From the NCBI RefSeq assembly GCF_001647715.1, contig NZ_CP015600.1, positions 4,278,001 through 4,342,000 on the forward strand: 64,000 nt of DNA, in the 5' to 3' direction. Positions 1 to 9,435 of the stretch are shown piece by piece; position 1 is the first letter of the stretch, and each line of letters begins with the position of its first letter. The notes beneath the pieces are model-generated. The model did not search any database. It was not told the origin of the DNA and saw only the letters and a program-made list of their open reading frames with translations. The DNA is from Pseudomonas antarctica. Its GTDB lineage: Bacteria > Pseudomonadota > Gammaproteobacteria > Pseudomonadales > Pseudomonadaceae. The position numbers were made by a program, and so were the translations under genes.

Positions 1-1610
1 GCAACCGCCAGCGGCGAGAGTACCGAGGCAACCGTCGGCGCAACCACGACCGGCTCAACCACCGCAGCGGGCGCAGGCGCAGCAGCCAACTTGACGTTCG
101 GTGGCGTTACTTCAAGGCCTTCGAAGCTGTCTGGTGGCAGGTCGTGATCAATGCTAGGGGAAAATTGCGGTTCTTCGGCCAAAGCCCGCGCCATACGCAG
201 GTGCTTTTCTTCTTCAAGGCGCGCATTGCGATGACGTGCCCACAACAACAGAAGCAACAACACCAGCAAGCCAGCCGCACCGCCGATCACACCCAGGACG
301 ATCGGATTGGTCAGCAGATCGTTGAATTTACCTTCGGTGGTGTCAGGCGCGGCATCCGGCTTGATCGGCTCGGGTGCAGCCGGTGCCGGTGTCGGTGCAG
401 CCGCAGCAGGCGCAACTTCGGGCGTTGCTGGAACAGCAGCCGGCGCAGCGGCTGGCTCGCCGGCCAATTGAGCGGGCATCGCCGCAGCCGCCGCAGCCGC
501 CGCAGTCGCCGCAGTCGCCGGCGCCGCCGGGGCGCCGTTTGCTGCCTGCAACCTGGCAAGTTGATCGTTTTTCAGTTGAATCAGCTTTTGCAGCTTGTCC
601 AACTGGCTTTGCAGGTCCGCCGCGCGGCTTTTCAGTTCGGCATTGTCGCGGCGAGTGGTATCCAGTTGTTCCTGGGTCATCGCAAGCTTGTCGTTCAGTG
701 CCCGACCGTCACCCGCCTTGCCCTTCGCGCCTTTCTTGGCCGATTCGGCAGAGACCAGGCTCAAGTTATCCTTCGCGTCGGTGCTCGACGGCGCATTGCC
801 CGCCTGGGCGCGCTTGGTCGCGTCCAGTTGCTGCTTGCCCGCCGCTTGATTGTTGGCCGTGCGACGCCCCTGGCGCCAGGCCGCATTTTGCGCGGTCACT
901 TCGGCAATCGCCTTGGGCTGCGCCAAGGCGGAGGCTTGCTGGCGGTCCGGCAGGCGCAGGACATGGCCAGTTTTCAGGCGATTGATGTTGCCGTCGACAA
1001 AGGCGTCAGGGTTGAGCGCCTGAATAGCCAGCATGGTCTGCTGGACCGACGCACCATTACGGTTCTTTGCGGCAATTTCCCACAGGGTGTCGTGAGAAGT
1101 CGTGGTGTGCTGAGCGGGTTTGCTGACAGTCGGCGCAGTGCCGGTCGGCGCGCTCAAACGCGGCGCGGGTGCGCTGGCAGTCGGCGTCGGCGTCGGTGCC
1201 GACTGCTCAAACTTGGCCGGGTCGAGCAGCACACTGTAGTCGCGCATCAGGCGGCCATTGGGCCATTGCACCTGCAGCAGGAAACGCACATAGGAATCCG
1301 GCAGCGGCTTGCTGGACGTGACGCGCACCACGCTGCGGCCGCTAGGGTTGATCACCGGGGTAAACGTCAGGTCATTGAGGAACGCCTGGCGATCAACGCC
1401 TGCGTCTACAAACGCCTGGTCGGAGGCCAGGCCCGGGGTAATCTCGGAAGCGGTGAGGCCACCGACATCAAGCAATTCGATTTCCACCGACAACGGCTGG
1501 TTCAACTTCGACTTGAGGGTCATCTCCCCAAGCTGCAGCGCCTGCGCCATACCGGAGGACAGCGCCGAGGCGGCCGCTATTGCTAACACCAGTTTGCGAA
1601 CTTGAACCAT
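1..1610 (-). CDS. fimV: FimV, polar hub / peptidoglycan-binding protein (3' end outside window)
   Basis: This is the N-terminal half of FimV, an inner-membrane protein that organises the flagellated and piliated cell pole and promotes type IV pilus assembly and cAMP signalling in pseudomonads. About 536 codons are visible. They contain a signal peptide (residues 1–24), the FimV N-terminal region starting LQLGEMTLKS (25–130), a LysM-type peptidoglycan-binding domain (about 168–222), a coiled coil (about 305–356), a Pro/Ala low-complexity linker (360–420) and one transmembrane helix (about 432–455) followed by RHR, which marks the cytoplasmic side. The ATG at 1610 has GGATGAGG upstream. The TPR-bearing cytoplasmic C-terminus would lie left of base 1. 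It follows asd and its paralogue in the same direction, the usual Pseudomonas order. The Ala codons at about 478–530 form a GCC/GCA hexamer-like repeat that could vary in length. Family assignment is firm. Confidence 0.93.
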   Translation of the reverse strand, partial: MVQVRKLVLAIAAASALSSGMAQALQLGEMTLKSKLNQPLSVEIELLDVGGLTASEITPGLASDQAFVDAGVDRQAFLNDLTFTPVINPSGRSVVRVTSSKPLPDSYVRFLLQVQWPNGRLMRDYSVLLDPAKFEQSAPTPTPTASAPAPRLSAPTGTAPTVSKPAQHTTTSHDTLWEIAAKNRNGASVQQTMLAIQALNPDAFVDGNINRLKTGHVLRLPDRQQASALAQPKAIAEVTAQNAAWRQGRRTANNQAAGKQQLDATKRAQAGNAPSSTDAKDNLSLVSAESAKKGAKGKAGDGRALNDKLAMTQEQLDTTRRDNAELKSRAADLQSQLDKLQKLIQLKNDQLARLQAANGAPAAPATAATAAAAAAAAMPAQLAGEPAAAPAAVPATPEVAPAAAAPTPAPAAPEPIKPDAAPDTTEGKFNDLLTNPIVLGVIGGAAGLLVLLLLLLWARHRNARLEEEKHLRMARALAEEPQFSPSIDHDLPPDSFEGLEVTPPNVKLAAAPAPAAVVEPVVVAPTVASVLSPLAV

Positions 1611-1650
1611 AGCCTCATCCTTTGTTTGAACACTCCCCGGCCTGCGAGAA

Positions 1651-1700
1651 GGTTGGTAACCGCTGCCATAAGGCATGGCGAGCCGATAGGTTACCGACGC
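1651..1700 (-). repeat. Inverted repeat in the fimV leader
   Basis: GGTAACC (1655–1661) and GGTTACC (1689–1695) are perfect inverse complements with 27 bases between them, just upstream of the fimV start. They could form a hairpin in the fimV leader RNA or be a regulator site. A second short hairpin, CCAAGC-ATAGC-GCTTGG, lies at about 1721–1737 and may end the transcript of the upstream gene. Neither has a clear T-run, so function is open. Confidence 0.35.
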
Positions 1701-1771
1701 GCTTCTGTTCCGCTAGGGACCAAGCATAGCGCTTGGCTAGAATCAATCTACAAATTGCCGCCAAGTATCTT

Positions 1772-2782
1772 TTACGCAAGGCCTTTTATCAACAACTGCG
1801 CCAGTTGCACGGCATTCAATGCGGCGCCTTTGCGTACGTTATCTGACGTCAGCCATAGATTTAGTTCCGCCGGGTCATCCACGCCCGCACGCACTCGACC
1901 CACGTAGACCACGTCCTGGCCGACCGCATCGCCCACGGCCGTGGGGTAATCTCCCTCTTCGACCAGCTCAATGCCCGGTGCCGCATCGAGTGCACGGTTG
2001 ACCGCCGCCAGATCGACTGCCGCGCCCAATTGCAAAGACACAGTCAGGCTATCGCCAAAAAACACCGGCGCTTGAACGCAGGTTGCGGAAATCTTCAGTA
2101 AAGGAGTTTCCAGTACCGCACGCAGTTCGTGGACCAGGCGTCGCTCCAGGGCTGTATGACCTTGAGCGTCCGGCGTGCCGACTTGTGCCAGCAAGTTGAA
2201 GGCCATCTGCCGATCGAAGAACTTGGGCTCCAGCGGGCGTACGTTCAGCAGCTCTGCGGTTTGTCGAGCCAACTCGCTGACAGCCTCACGGCCCTGGGCA
2301 GAGACGGCCAGGTTGGCGGTGACGCTAACGCGCTGGATGTCCAGCAAACGGCGCAGCGGCGCGAGGACTACCGCCAGGTTGGTGGCGGACGGGCTTGGGC
2401 TGCCCAGCTGAAAGGGCTTTTTCAGACCGTCCAGCACATGGGCGTTGGCTTCCGGCACCACTTGAGGTGCCTGCTCGGCCGGCAACGCGCCGGAGAGATC
2501 GATCACCGAGCAGCCGGCGGCCGTGGCGCGCGGGGCGAAACTCAGGGTTACCGCCGGACCGGCTGCGAAGAACGCCAATTGCGCCTTGCTGAAATCGAAT
2601 TCATCGACTTCCTTTACCCGCACGTTTTTGCCGCGAAACGGTACTGACGCACCGGCCGAGTTGCTGCCCGCCAGCAGGTACAAGGTGCCCACCGGGAAAT
2701 CCAGCTCTTCGAGAATCTGCACCAGGGTTTCGCCCACGGTGCCAGTGGCGCCGATCACTGCAATTTCAAAAGTCTGGGTCAT
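1772..2782 (-). CDS. Aspartate-semialdehyde dehydrogenase paralogue lacking the catalytic Cys (Usg-like)
   Basis: The protein has 336 residues with the N-terminal Rossmann motif GATGTVG (11–17) and the whole fold of aspartate-semialdehyde dehydrogenase. Where that family has its catalytic Cys (NCT/NCS context), this protein reads SPSPSAT, with Pro131 at the Cys position, so it should not catalyse the normal reaction. Such Usg-type paralogues sit next to asd in many gammaproteobacteria and their role is not settled. I chose the ATG at 2782, which has GAGG eight bases upstream. The upstream ATG at 2800 has no ribosome site. The gene lies between asd (which ends in a terminator) and fimV. Many annotations call it asd, but sequence argues against that activity. 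Confidence 0.85.
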   Translation of the reverse strand: MTQTFEIAVIGATGTVGETLVQILEELDFPVGTLYLLAGSNSAGASVPFRGKNVRVKEVDEFDFSKAQLAFFAAGPAVTLSFAPRATAAGCSVIDLSGALPAEQAPQVVPEANAHVLDGLKKPFQLGSPSPSATNLAVVLAPLRRLLDIQRVSVTANLAVSAQGREAVSELARQTAELLNVRPLEPKFFDRQMAFNLLAQVGTPDAQGHTALERRLVHELRAVLETPLLKISATCVQAPVFFGDSLTVSLQLGAAVDLAAVNRALDAAPGIELVEEGDYPTAVGDAVGQDVVYVGRVRAGVDDPAELNLWLTSDNVRKGAALNAVQLAQLLIKGLA

Positions 2783-2880
2783 GGGGGCTGCCTCGGGCAT
2801 TGCGGGGGGAGCGGCACTTTACCGGGTGGCTGGGGGTGAGGCAATTAACCTGGGTAGTTTGTGCTGTGGCTGCCGGCCCC

Positions 2881-2966
2881 ATCGCGAGCAAGCCCGCCCC
2901 CACATTCGACCGCATTTCAACGCTGGAACTCGGTCAAGTGTGGGAGCTGGCTTGCCGGCGATGAGG
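2881..2966. repeat. REPIN (paired REP palindromes)
   Basis: Two inverted REP units face each other: ATCGCGAGCAAGCCCGCC at the left and GTGGGAGCTGGCTTGCCGGC at the right, with about 25 bases between. This is the common P. fluorescens REP/REPIN class, found here between convergently read asd and its paralogue. Arms are imperfect, showing drift. Confidence 0.8.
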
Positions 2967-2980
2967 GCCCTAAAGAACAA

Positions 2981-3016
2981 CAAAAAACCCGCGCCTGTCA
3001 CCAGAACGCGGGTTTC
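2981..3016 (-). terminator. Rho-independent terminator after asd
   Basis: On the minus strand AAACCCGCG (3015–3007) pairs with CGCGGGTTT (2993–2985), followed directly by a T-run (bases 2987–2982). It lies 18 bases after the asd stop codon. Confidence 0.85.
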
Positions 3017-3033
3017 TTACTTACCAGCAGCGA

Positions 3034-4146
3034 TTACCGCTCCAGCAAAATCCGCAGCATGCGGCGCAGTGGCTCGGCCGCGCCCCACAGCAGTTGGTCG
3101 CCAACGGTGAACGCGCCCAGGTACTGGGTGCCCATGTTCAGCTTGCGCAGACGGCCAACCGGCACATTCAGGGTGCCGGTAACCTTCGTCGGGCTCAGCT
3201 CCTGCATGCTGATTTCGCGGTTGTTCGGCACCAGCTTGACCCATGGGTTGTGCTGGCTGATCAGCCCTTCGATATCGGCGATCGGCACGTCTTTGTTCAG
3301 TTTGATGGTCAGCGCCTGGCTGTGGCAGCGCATGGCACCGATACGCACGCAAATACCGTCCACCGGGATCGGGCTCTTGAAGCGGCCCAGAATCTTGTTG
3401 GTTTCGGCCTGGGCTTTCCACTCTTCGCGGCTCTGGCCGTTCGGCAGTTCCTTGTCGATCCACGGGATCAGGCTACCGGCCAATGGCACACCGAAGTTCT
3501 CGGTCGGGTAGGCCTCGCTGCGCATGGCTTCGGCCACACGGCGGTCGATGTCGAGGATCGCGCTGGCAGGATCGGCCAGTTGATCGGCAACCGCCGCGTG
3601 GGTCGCGCCCATTTGCTTGATCAGTTCGCGCATGTTCTGCGCACCCGCACCGGACGCCGCCTGATAGGTCATGGCGCTCATCCACTCGACCAGGCCCGCT
3701 TCGAACAAGCCGCCCAGGCCCATCAGCATCAAGCTGACGGTGCAGTTGCCACCGACGTAGTTCTTGGTGCCCGCATCCAGTTGCTGGTCGATGACCTTGC
3801 GGTTGACCGGGTCGAGGATGATCACGGCGTCGTCCTGCATGCGCAGGCTGGAGGCGGCGTCGATCCAGTAACCCTGCCAGCCGGCTTCGCGCAGCTTGGG
3901 GAAGACTTCGCTGGTGTAGTCGCCACCCTGGCAGGTCAGAATCACATCGAGGGTTTTCAGCTCTTCAATGCTGTAGGCGTCCTTGAGCGGGGCGATATCC
4001 TTGCCCACGGACGGCCCTTGGCCACCTACGTTCGAAGTGGTGAAAAACACCGGCTCAATAAGATCGAAATCCTGCTCTTCCAGCATCCGCTGCATGAGCA
4101 CGGAACCGACCATACCGCGCCAACCGATCAGACCTACACGTTTCAT
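3034..4146 (-). CDS. asd: Aspartate-semialdehyde dehydrogenase
   Basis: Asd reduces L-aspartyl-4-phosphate to L-aspartate-4-semialdehyde with NADPH, the branch point to lysine/diaminopimelate, threonine, methionine and isoleucine; it is cytoplasmic and normally essential for the cell wall. The 370-residue length is typical of the gammaproteobacterial type. The N-terminus [17 protein letters not shown] carries the NADP-binding GxxGxxG. The catalytic Cys is in GGNCTVSLM, and the [11 protein letters not shown] segment is also conserved. The ATG at 4146 is the only sensible start. leuB lies upstream, with a hairpin-plus-T-run between them, so asd probably has at least part of its own expression. 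Assignment is firm. Confidence 0.97.
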   Translation of the reverse strand: MKRVGLIGWRGMVGSVLMQRMLEEQDFDLIEPVFFTTSNVGGQGPSVGKDIAPLKDAYSIEELKTLDVILTCQGGDYTSEVFPKLREAGWQGYWIDAASSLRMQDDAVIILDPVNRKVIDQQLDAGTKNYVGGNCTVSLMLMGLGGLFEAGLVEWMSAMTYQAASGAGAQNMRELIKQMGATHAAVADQLADPASAILDIDRRVAEAMRSEAYPTENFGVPLAGSLIPWIDKELPNGQSREEWKAQAETNKILGRFKSPIPVDGICVRIGAMRCHSQALTIKLNKDVPIADIEGLISQHNPWVKLVPNNREISMQELSPTKVTGTLNVPVGRLRKLNMGTQYLGAFTVGDQLLWGAAEPLRRMLRILLER

Positions 4147-4166
4147 CGCAACTACACCTTGTTAAA

Positions 4167-4204
4167 AAGTGGGCCGCCTTGCAGCAACAACTGCAAGCGG
4201 GCCC
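4167..4204 (-). terminator. Terminator or attenuator between leuB and asd
   Basis: On the minus strand GGGCCCGCTTGCAG (4204–4191) pairs with CTGCAAGGCGGCCC (4184–4171), and the next bases are ACTTTTTAAC. This is a strong intrinsic terminator shape placed inside the apparent leuCD–leuB–asd operon, directly before the asd start. Confidence 0.75.
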
Positions 4205-4210
4205 GAGAGA

Positions 4211-5293
<1,083 letters not shown>

Positions 5294-5313
5294 GCGTTCC
5301 TCATTTCATCAAG

Positions 5314-5335
5314 CGACCTGCCCGTGGGCAGGTCG
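5314..5335. repeat. Perfect hairpin in the leuB leader
   Basis: CGACCTGCCC (5314–5323) and GGGCAGGTCG (5326–5335) pair perfectly around a 2-base loop, 20 bases upstream of leuB. No T-run follows on the minus strand, so it is more likely an RNA processing or translation-control hairpin than a terminator. Confidence 0.5.
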
Positions 5336-5345
5336 GGAAAATTAA

Positions 5346-6110
5346 TCAACGTTCGGCAAAAACCACCAGCACGTCGGTGCTGAAGGTGCCGTCGGCCTGA
5401 ATCTCGTAGTAATCACGCACTTCCTGGCCCATCGCCTGCTGCAGCTCTAGGATCGCGGTGCGCAAGGCCTGTGGTGTGCGCATGCGCTCGACCCAGGAGG
5501 TGTATTCCAGGCGCAGGCGTTGGCGACTGCTGGTGCGCACATGCAGCCCGGCCTCGCTAAGTTGACGCATCCACTCGGCGGCGGAGTAATCGCGCACGTG
5601 GCTGGTGTCGCGCAGCACTTCGACGGTTTGCAGGTAAGTGTCCAACAGCGGGCTGCCCGGTGACAAGACGTCGACAAAGGCCGCCACGCCACCTGGCTTG
5701 AGTACGCGGCGCACTTCACGCAAAGCCAGGCCGAGGTCGCTCCAGTGGTGGGCCGAGTAACGGCTGAACACGAAGTCGAACTCGCCATCGGCGAATGGCA
5801 GGTGTTCAGCGGCGCCGCATACGGTGCGAATGTTGTTCAGGCCGCGATCTACAGCGGCGGCCGCTACCACGTCGAGCATTTGTTGGGACAGGTCGTAGGC
5901 CACCACTTCTTTTACCAACGACGCCACTTGGAAACTCACATGCCCGGCACCGCAGCCTAAATCCAGCAGTCGTGCAGCGCCCTGCCCGGCCAGTTCGGCC
6001 TGGAGCACCGCGAATTCGGTGCCTTGGGCGTGCACGGCACTGCTCAGGTAGGCCGAGGCTTGCTCGCCGAATTGTTTTTGCACGACTTGGGTGTGGGCGG
6101 TGCTGGTCAT
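5346..6110 (-). CDS. SAM-dependent methyltransferase (UbiE/COQ5-like, class I)
   Basis: The 254-residue protein is a class I SAM methyltransferase: motif I LLDLGCGAGHVSFQ, then the acidic motif VVAYDLSQQML, the post-II segment FDFVFSRYSAHHW and VRRVLKPGGVAAFVDV. The substrate is unknown; the Methyltransf_11 architecture fits small-molecule substrates. I start at the ATG at 6110, which has AAGGA eight bases upstream. A longer frame to 6179 would translate the neighbouring REP palindrome and is rejected. It sits between leuD and leuB in the leucine operon, an arrangement also known from P. aeruginosa. Its link to leucine synthesis is unproven. Confidence 0.88.
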   Translation of the reverse strand: MTSTAHTQVVQKQFGEQASAYLSSAVHAQGTEFAVLQAELAGQGAARLLDLGCGAGHVSFQVASLVKEVVAYDLSQQMLDVVAAAAVDRGLNNIRTVCGAAEHLPFADGEFDFVFSRYSAHHWSDLGLALREVRRVLKPGGVAAFVDVLSPGSPLLDTYLQTVEVLRDTSHVRDYSAAEWMRQLSEAGLHVRTSSRQRLRLEYTSWVERMRTPQALRTAILELQQAMGQEVRDYYEIQADGTFSTDVLVVFAER

Positions 6111-6150
6111 GGTGAGCTTCCTTGAGACTTGCGTTGTTTGTACTGCCGTC

Positions 6151-6233
6151 TTCGCGAGCAAGCCCGCTCCCACATTCAACCGAGTTCCTTCAGTTGAAAT
6201 GCGATCAAATGTGGGAGCGGGCTTGCTCGCGAA
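6151..6233. repeat. REPIN with perfect 26-bp arms
   Basis: The segment 6151–6176 and the segment 6208–6233 are exact reverse complements over 26 bases, with a 31-base spacer. Each arm reads TTCGCGAGCAAGCCCGCTCC then CACATT. This is the best preserved REP pair of the window and lies inside the leu operon between leuD and the methyltransferase gene. Confidence 0.92.
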
Positions 6234-6257
6234 GGGGCCAGTCCGGTCTACATAGAA

Positions 6258-6902
6258 TCACGCGTCGCGAAACAACCAGGGCTGGCTGGCCCGGTGCCTG
6301 GTTTCAAACGCGGCAATCGCATCGCCGTCCTGCAAGGTCAGGCCGATGTCATCCAGGCCATTGAGCAGGCAGTGCTTACGGAAGGCATCGACTTCGAAGT
6401 GATACACCTTGCCGTCCGGGCGCGTAACGGTCTGCGCAGCCAGGTCGACGGTCAGTTGGTAGCCCACATCGGCTTCCACTTGCTTGAACAGCTCATCCAC
6501 TTCGGCGTCGCTCAAGATGATCGGCAGCAAGCCGTTCTTGAAGCTGTTGTTGAAGAAGATGTCGGCGTAGCTCGGCGCGATGATGCTGCGAAAGCCATAT
6601 TCTTCCAGGGCCCACGGCGCGTGTTCACGGCTGGAGCCGCAACCGAAGTTCTCGCGGGCCAGCAACACGCTGGCGCCTTGGTAACGCTCGGCGTTGAGCA
6701 CAAAGTCCTTGTTCAGCGGGCGCTTGGAGTTGTCCTGGTAGGCGTAGCCCACGTCCAGGTAGCGCCACTCATCGAACAGGTTGGGGCCAAAACCGGTGCG
6801 CTTGATCGACTTCAAGAACTGCTTGGGGATGATCTGGTCGGTGTCGACGTTGGCACGGTCCAACGGCGCTACGAGACCTGTGTGTTGGGTAAAAGCTCTC
6901 AT
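6258..6902 (-). CDS. leuD: 3-isopropylmalate dehydratase small subunit
   Basis: LeuD is the swivel-domain subunit of isopropylmalate isomerase, which converts 2- to 3-isopropylmalate via 2-isopropylmaleate; it pairs with LeuC. The 214 residues are the usual bacterial length. Visible marks are the start [20 protein letters not shown], the conserved [10 protein letters not shown], and the loop [15 protein letters not shown] that contacts substrate. The ATG at 6902 lies 10 bases after the leuC stop codon, so the two subunits are co-translated. Assignment is firm. Confidence 0.97.
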   Translation of the reverse strand: MRAFTQHTGLVAPLDRANVDTDQIIPKQFLKSIKRTGFGPNLFDEWRYLDVGYAYQDNSKRPLNKDFVLNAERYQGASVLLARENFGCGSSREHAPWALEEYGFRSIIAPSYADIFFNNSFKNGLLPIILSDAEVDELFKQVEADVGYQLTVDLAAQTVTRPDGKVYHFEVDAFRKHCLLNGLDDIGLTLQDGDAIAAFETRHRASQPWLFRDA

Positions 6903-6912
6903 CGGGTTTTCC

Positions 6913-8331
6913 TCAGATCAATTCGCGAACGTCGATGAAACGACCGTTGACGGCAGCTGCAGCGGCCATGGCCGGGCTGACCAGGTGAGTACGCCCACCG
7001 GCGCCCTGACGCCCTTCGAAGTTACGGTTGGAGGTGGACGCGCAATGCTCGCCCGATTCCAAACGGTCCGGGTTCATCGCCAGGCACATCGAGCAGCCCG
7101 GCTCACGCCATTCAAAACCGGCCTCGAGGAAGATCTTGTCCAGGCCTTCGGCTTCGGCTTGCGCTTTGACCAGGCCCGAGCCTGGCACCACGATGGCTTG
7201 TTTGATGGTCGAGGCGACTTTACGGCCTTTGGCGATCACCGCCGCGGCGCGCAGGTCTTCGATCCGCGAGTTGGTGCAGGAACCGATAAACACGCGGTCC
7301 AACTGGATGTCGGTAATCGCCTGGTTGGCTTTCAAGCCCATGTATTTCAAGGCGCGCTCGATGGAACCGCGCTTGACCAGGTCGGCCTCTTTAGCCGGGT
7401 CCGGCACGTGCTGGTCGACGGCCAGGACCATCTCCGGCGAGGTGCCCCAGCTGACTTGCGGCTTGATCTGCGCAGCGTCGAGCTCGACCACGGTGTCGAA
7501 CACCGCATCGGCGTCGGAGACCAGGTCTTTCCAGGCTTCGACGGCGGCATCCCAATCGGCGCCTTTCGGTGCGAACGGACGGCCCTTGACGTATTCAACG
7601 GTCTTTTCGTCCGCCGCCACCATGCCCACGCGGGCACCGGCTTCGATGGACATGTTGCAGATGGTCATGCGGCCTTCAATGGAGAGGTCGCGAATCGCGC
7701 TGCCGGCGAACTCGATGGCATGGCCGTTACCACCGGCGGTGCCGATCTTGCCGATCACGGCGAGCACGATGTCCTTGGCAGTCACGCCAAAGGGCAATGT
7801 GCCTTCGACCAGGACCAACATGTTCTTCATTTTTTTGGCGACCAGGCACTGGGTGGCGAACACATGTTCCACCTCGGATGTGCCGATGCCATGGGCCAAC
7901 GCGCCGAACGCACCGTGAGTAGAGGTGTGGGAGTCGCCGCAGACCACAGTCATGCCGGGCAACGTCGCGCCCTGCTCCGGGCCGATCACGTGAACGATGC
8001 CTTGGCGCACGTCATTCATCTTGAATTCGGTGATGCCATATTCGTCGCAGTAATCGTCGAGGGTCTGCACCTGAAGGCGCGACACAGTGTCGACGATCGC
8101 GTCGATGCCGCCCTTGCGCTCAGGGGTCGTCGGTACGTTGTGGTCCGGGGTGGCGATGATCGAGTCGACGCGCCAAGGCTTGCGCCCGGCCAGCCGCAGG
8201 CCTTCGAACGCTTGGGGCGAGGTCACTTCATGGATGATGTGACGGTCGATATAGATCAGCGACGAGCCATCGTCGCGCCGTTTCACTTCATGGGAATCCC
8301 AAAGCTTGTCGTAAAGCGTTTTGCCGGCCAT
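6913..8331 (-). CDS. leuC: 3-isopropylmalate dehydratase large subunit
   Basis: LeuC is the [4Fe-4S] catalytic subunit of isopropylmalate isomerase. The 472-residue length fits. The three cluster Cys are seen in the contexts [10 protein letters not shown] and [26 protein letters not shown] and RNFEGRQG are further aconitase-family signatures. I start at the ATG at 8331 ([14 protein letters not shown]), with GAGGA seven bases upstream; a 16-residue extension to 8379 has no homologous character. It is first gene of the minus-strand leu block and diverges from a LysR regulator gene. Confidence 0.97.
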   Translation of the reverse strand: MAGKTLYDKLWDSHEVKRRDDGSSLIYIDRHIIHEVTSPQAFEGLRLAGRKPWRVDSIIATPDHNVPTTPERKGGIDAIVDTVSRLQVQTLDDYCDEYGITEFKMNDVRQGIVHVIGPEQGATLPGMTVVCGDSHTSTHGAFGALAHGIGTSEVEHVFATQCLVAKKMKNMLVLVEGTLPFGVTAKDIVLAVIGKIGTAGGNGHAIEFAGSAIRDLSIEGRMTICNMSIEAGARVGMVAADEKTVEYVKGRPFAPKGADWDAAVEAWKDLVSDADAVFDTVVELDAAQIKPQVSWGTSPEMVLAVDQHVPDPAKEADLVKRGSIERALKYMGLKANQAITDIQLDRVFIGSCTNSRIEDLRAAAVIAKGRKVASTIKQAIVVPGSGLVKAQAEAEGLDKIFLEAGFEWREPGCSMCLAMNPDRLESGEHCASTSNRNFEGRQGAGGRTHLVSPAMAAAAAVNGRFIDVRELI

Positions 8332-8478
8332 CAGTCGGTCCTCATCATCGGTCTTTCTATGCCCCGGGCCTTGAGACATTCAATAACCCTTTGGCTTGTG
8401 AGGCTGATGGTATGGCGCTACATTAAATAACTCAAATTCATATTTTTTATGCTTTGGATTACCAACTGGAATACCACA
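8332..8478. promoter_or_regulatory. Divergent promoter region leuC / LysR
   Basis: The 147-bp spacer between two divergent genes must hold both promoters. An AT-rich core at about 8420–8450 (TTAAATAACTCAAATTCATA) stands out from the GC-rich flanks and is the likely LysR/RNA-polymerase site. Exact boxes cannot be fixed by eye. Confidence 0.5.
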
Positions 8479-9369
8479 ATGGACTTGGCCAACCTCAACG
8501 CTTTTATTGCCATCGCCGAGACCGGCAGCTTCTCCGGCGCCGGTGAACGCCTGCACCTGACCCAGCCGGCCATCAGCAAGCGCATTGCCGGCCTGGAACA
8601 ACAATTAAAAGTGCGCCTGTTCGATCGCCTGGGCCGTGAAGTCGGCCTGACCGAGGCCGGACGGGCTTTGCTGCCGCGTGCCTATCAGATTCTCAACGTG
8701 CTGGACGATACGCGCCGTGCCCTCACCAACCTGACCGGCGAAGTCAGCGGTCGGCTGACCCTGGCCACCAGCCACCATATCGGCCTGCACCGCCTGCCAC
8801 CGATCCTGCGCACCTTTACCCGCCAGTACCCCAACGTGGCGCTGGATATTCAGTTCCTCGATTCGGAAGTGGCCTACGAAGAGATTCTGCATGGCCGCGC
8901 CGAAGTGGCGGTCATTACCCTGGCGCCTGATCCGCACAATTTAGTCCGCGCCACCCCGGTGTGGGATGACCCCCTGGATTTCGTGGTGGCACCGGAGCAC
9001 AGCTTGACCGGCAACGGCACTGTCAACCTGGCCGATATTGCCAGGCACCCGGCGGTGTTTCCGGGCGGCAACACCTTTACCCACCACATCGTCAGCCGTC
9101 TATTCGAGGCTCAGGGCCTGACGCCGAACATCGCGATGAGCACTAACTACCTGGAAACGATCAAGATGATGGTGTCTATCGGCCTGGCCTGGAGCGTTTT
9201 GCCGCGCACCATGCTCGACGATCAGGTGGCAAGCATCGCTTTACCGGGCATACAGCTCAGTCGCCAGCTAGGCTATATCGTGCACACCGAAAGGACGCTG
9301 TCGAACGCTGCGCGGGCTTTCATGAGCCTATTGGATGCACAGGTCGATCTGCCAGGGATACCGGCATGA
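8479..9369 (+). CDS. LysR-family transcriptional regulator facing leuC
   Basis: The 296-residue protein has the LysR winged helix-turn-helix at residues 1–60 (TGSFSGAGERLHLTQPAISK, then RIAGLEQQL) and a C-terminal periplasmic-binding-protein-like effector domain (about 90–290). I use the ATG at 8479; the in-frame ATG at 8449 has no ribosome site and adds residues not typical of the family. Its divergent position suggests control of leuCD, a pattern kept in other pseudomonads, but its ligand is unknown. Confidence 0.9.
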   Translation: MDLANLNAFIAIAETGSFSGAGERLHLTQPAISKRIAGLEQQLKVRLFDRLGREVGLTEAGRALLPRAYQILNVLDDTRRALTNLTGEVSGRLTLATSHHIGLHRLPPILRTFTRQYPNVALDIQFLDSEVAYEEILHGRAEVAVITLAPDPHNLVRATPVWDDPLDFVVAPEHSLTGNGTVNLADIARHPAVFPGGNTFTHHIVSRLFEAQGLTPNIAMSTNYLETIKMMVSIGLAWSVLPRTMLDDQVASIALPGIQLSRQLGYIVHTERTLSNAARAFMSLLDAQVDLPGIPA

Positions 9370-9435
9370 AGCTGTGCGACCCCAAGGTCTGAAACACGCC
9401 GCGCCGACCGCCCATTGAGCCAAGGCCCTTTGATA

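Noticed and set aside
478..530. Trinucleotide-like array as a CRISPR or satellite
   Set aside because: It encodes the Ala/Pro linker of FimV in frame; no spacers. No CRISPR-like array was seen anywhere.
144..1586. Plus-strand 480-codon frame opposite fimV
   Set aside because: Arg-rich shadow of the GC-rich fimV frame; no family likeness. Similar long shadows opposite leuC, uvrB, gltX and the chemoreceptors were dropped for the same reason.
6111..6179. N-terminal extension of the methyltransferase (MNVGAGLLAK)
   Set aside because: It translates the REP palindrome; the ATG at 6110 has its own ribosome site.
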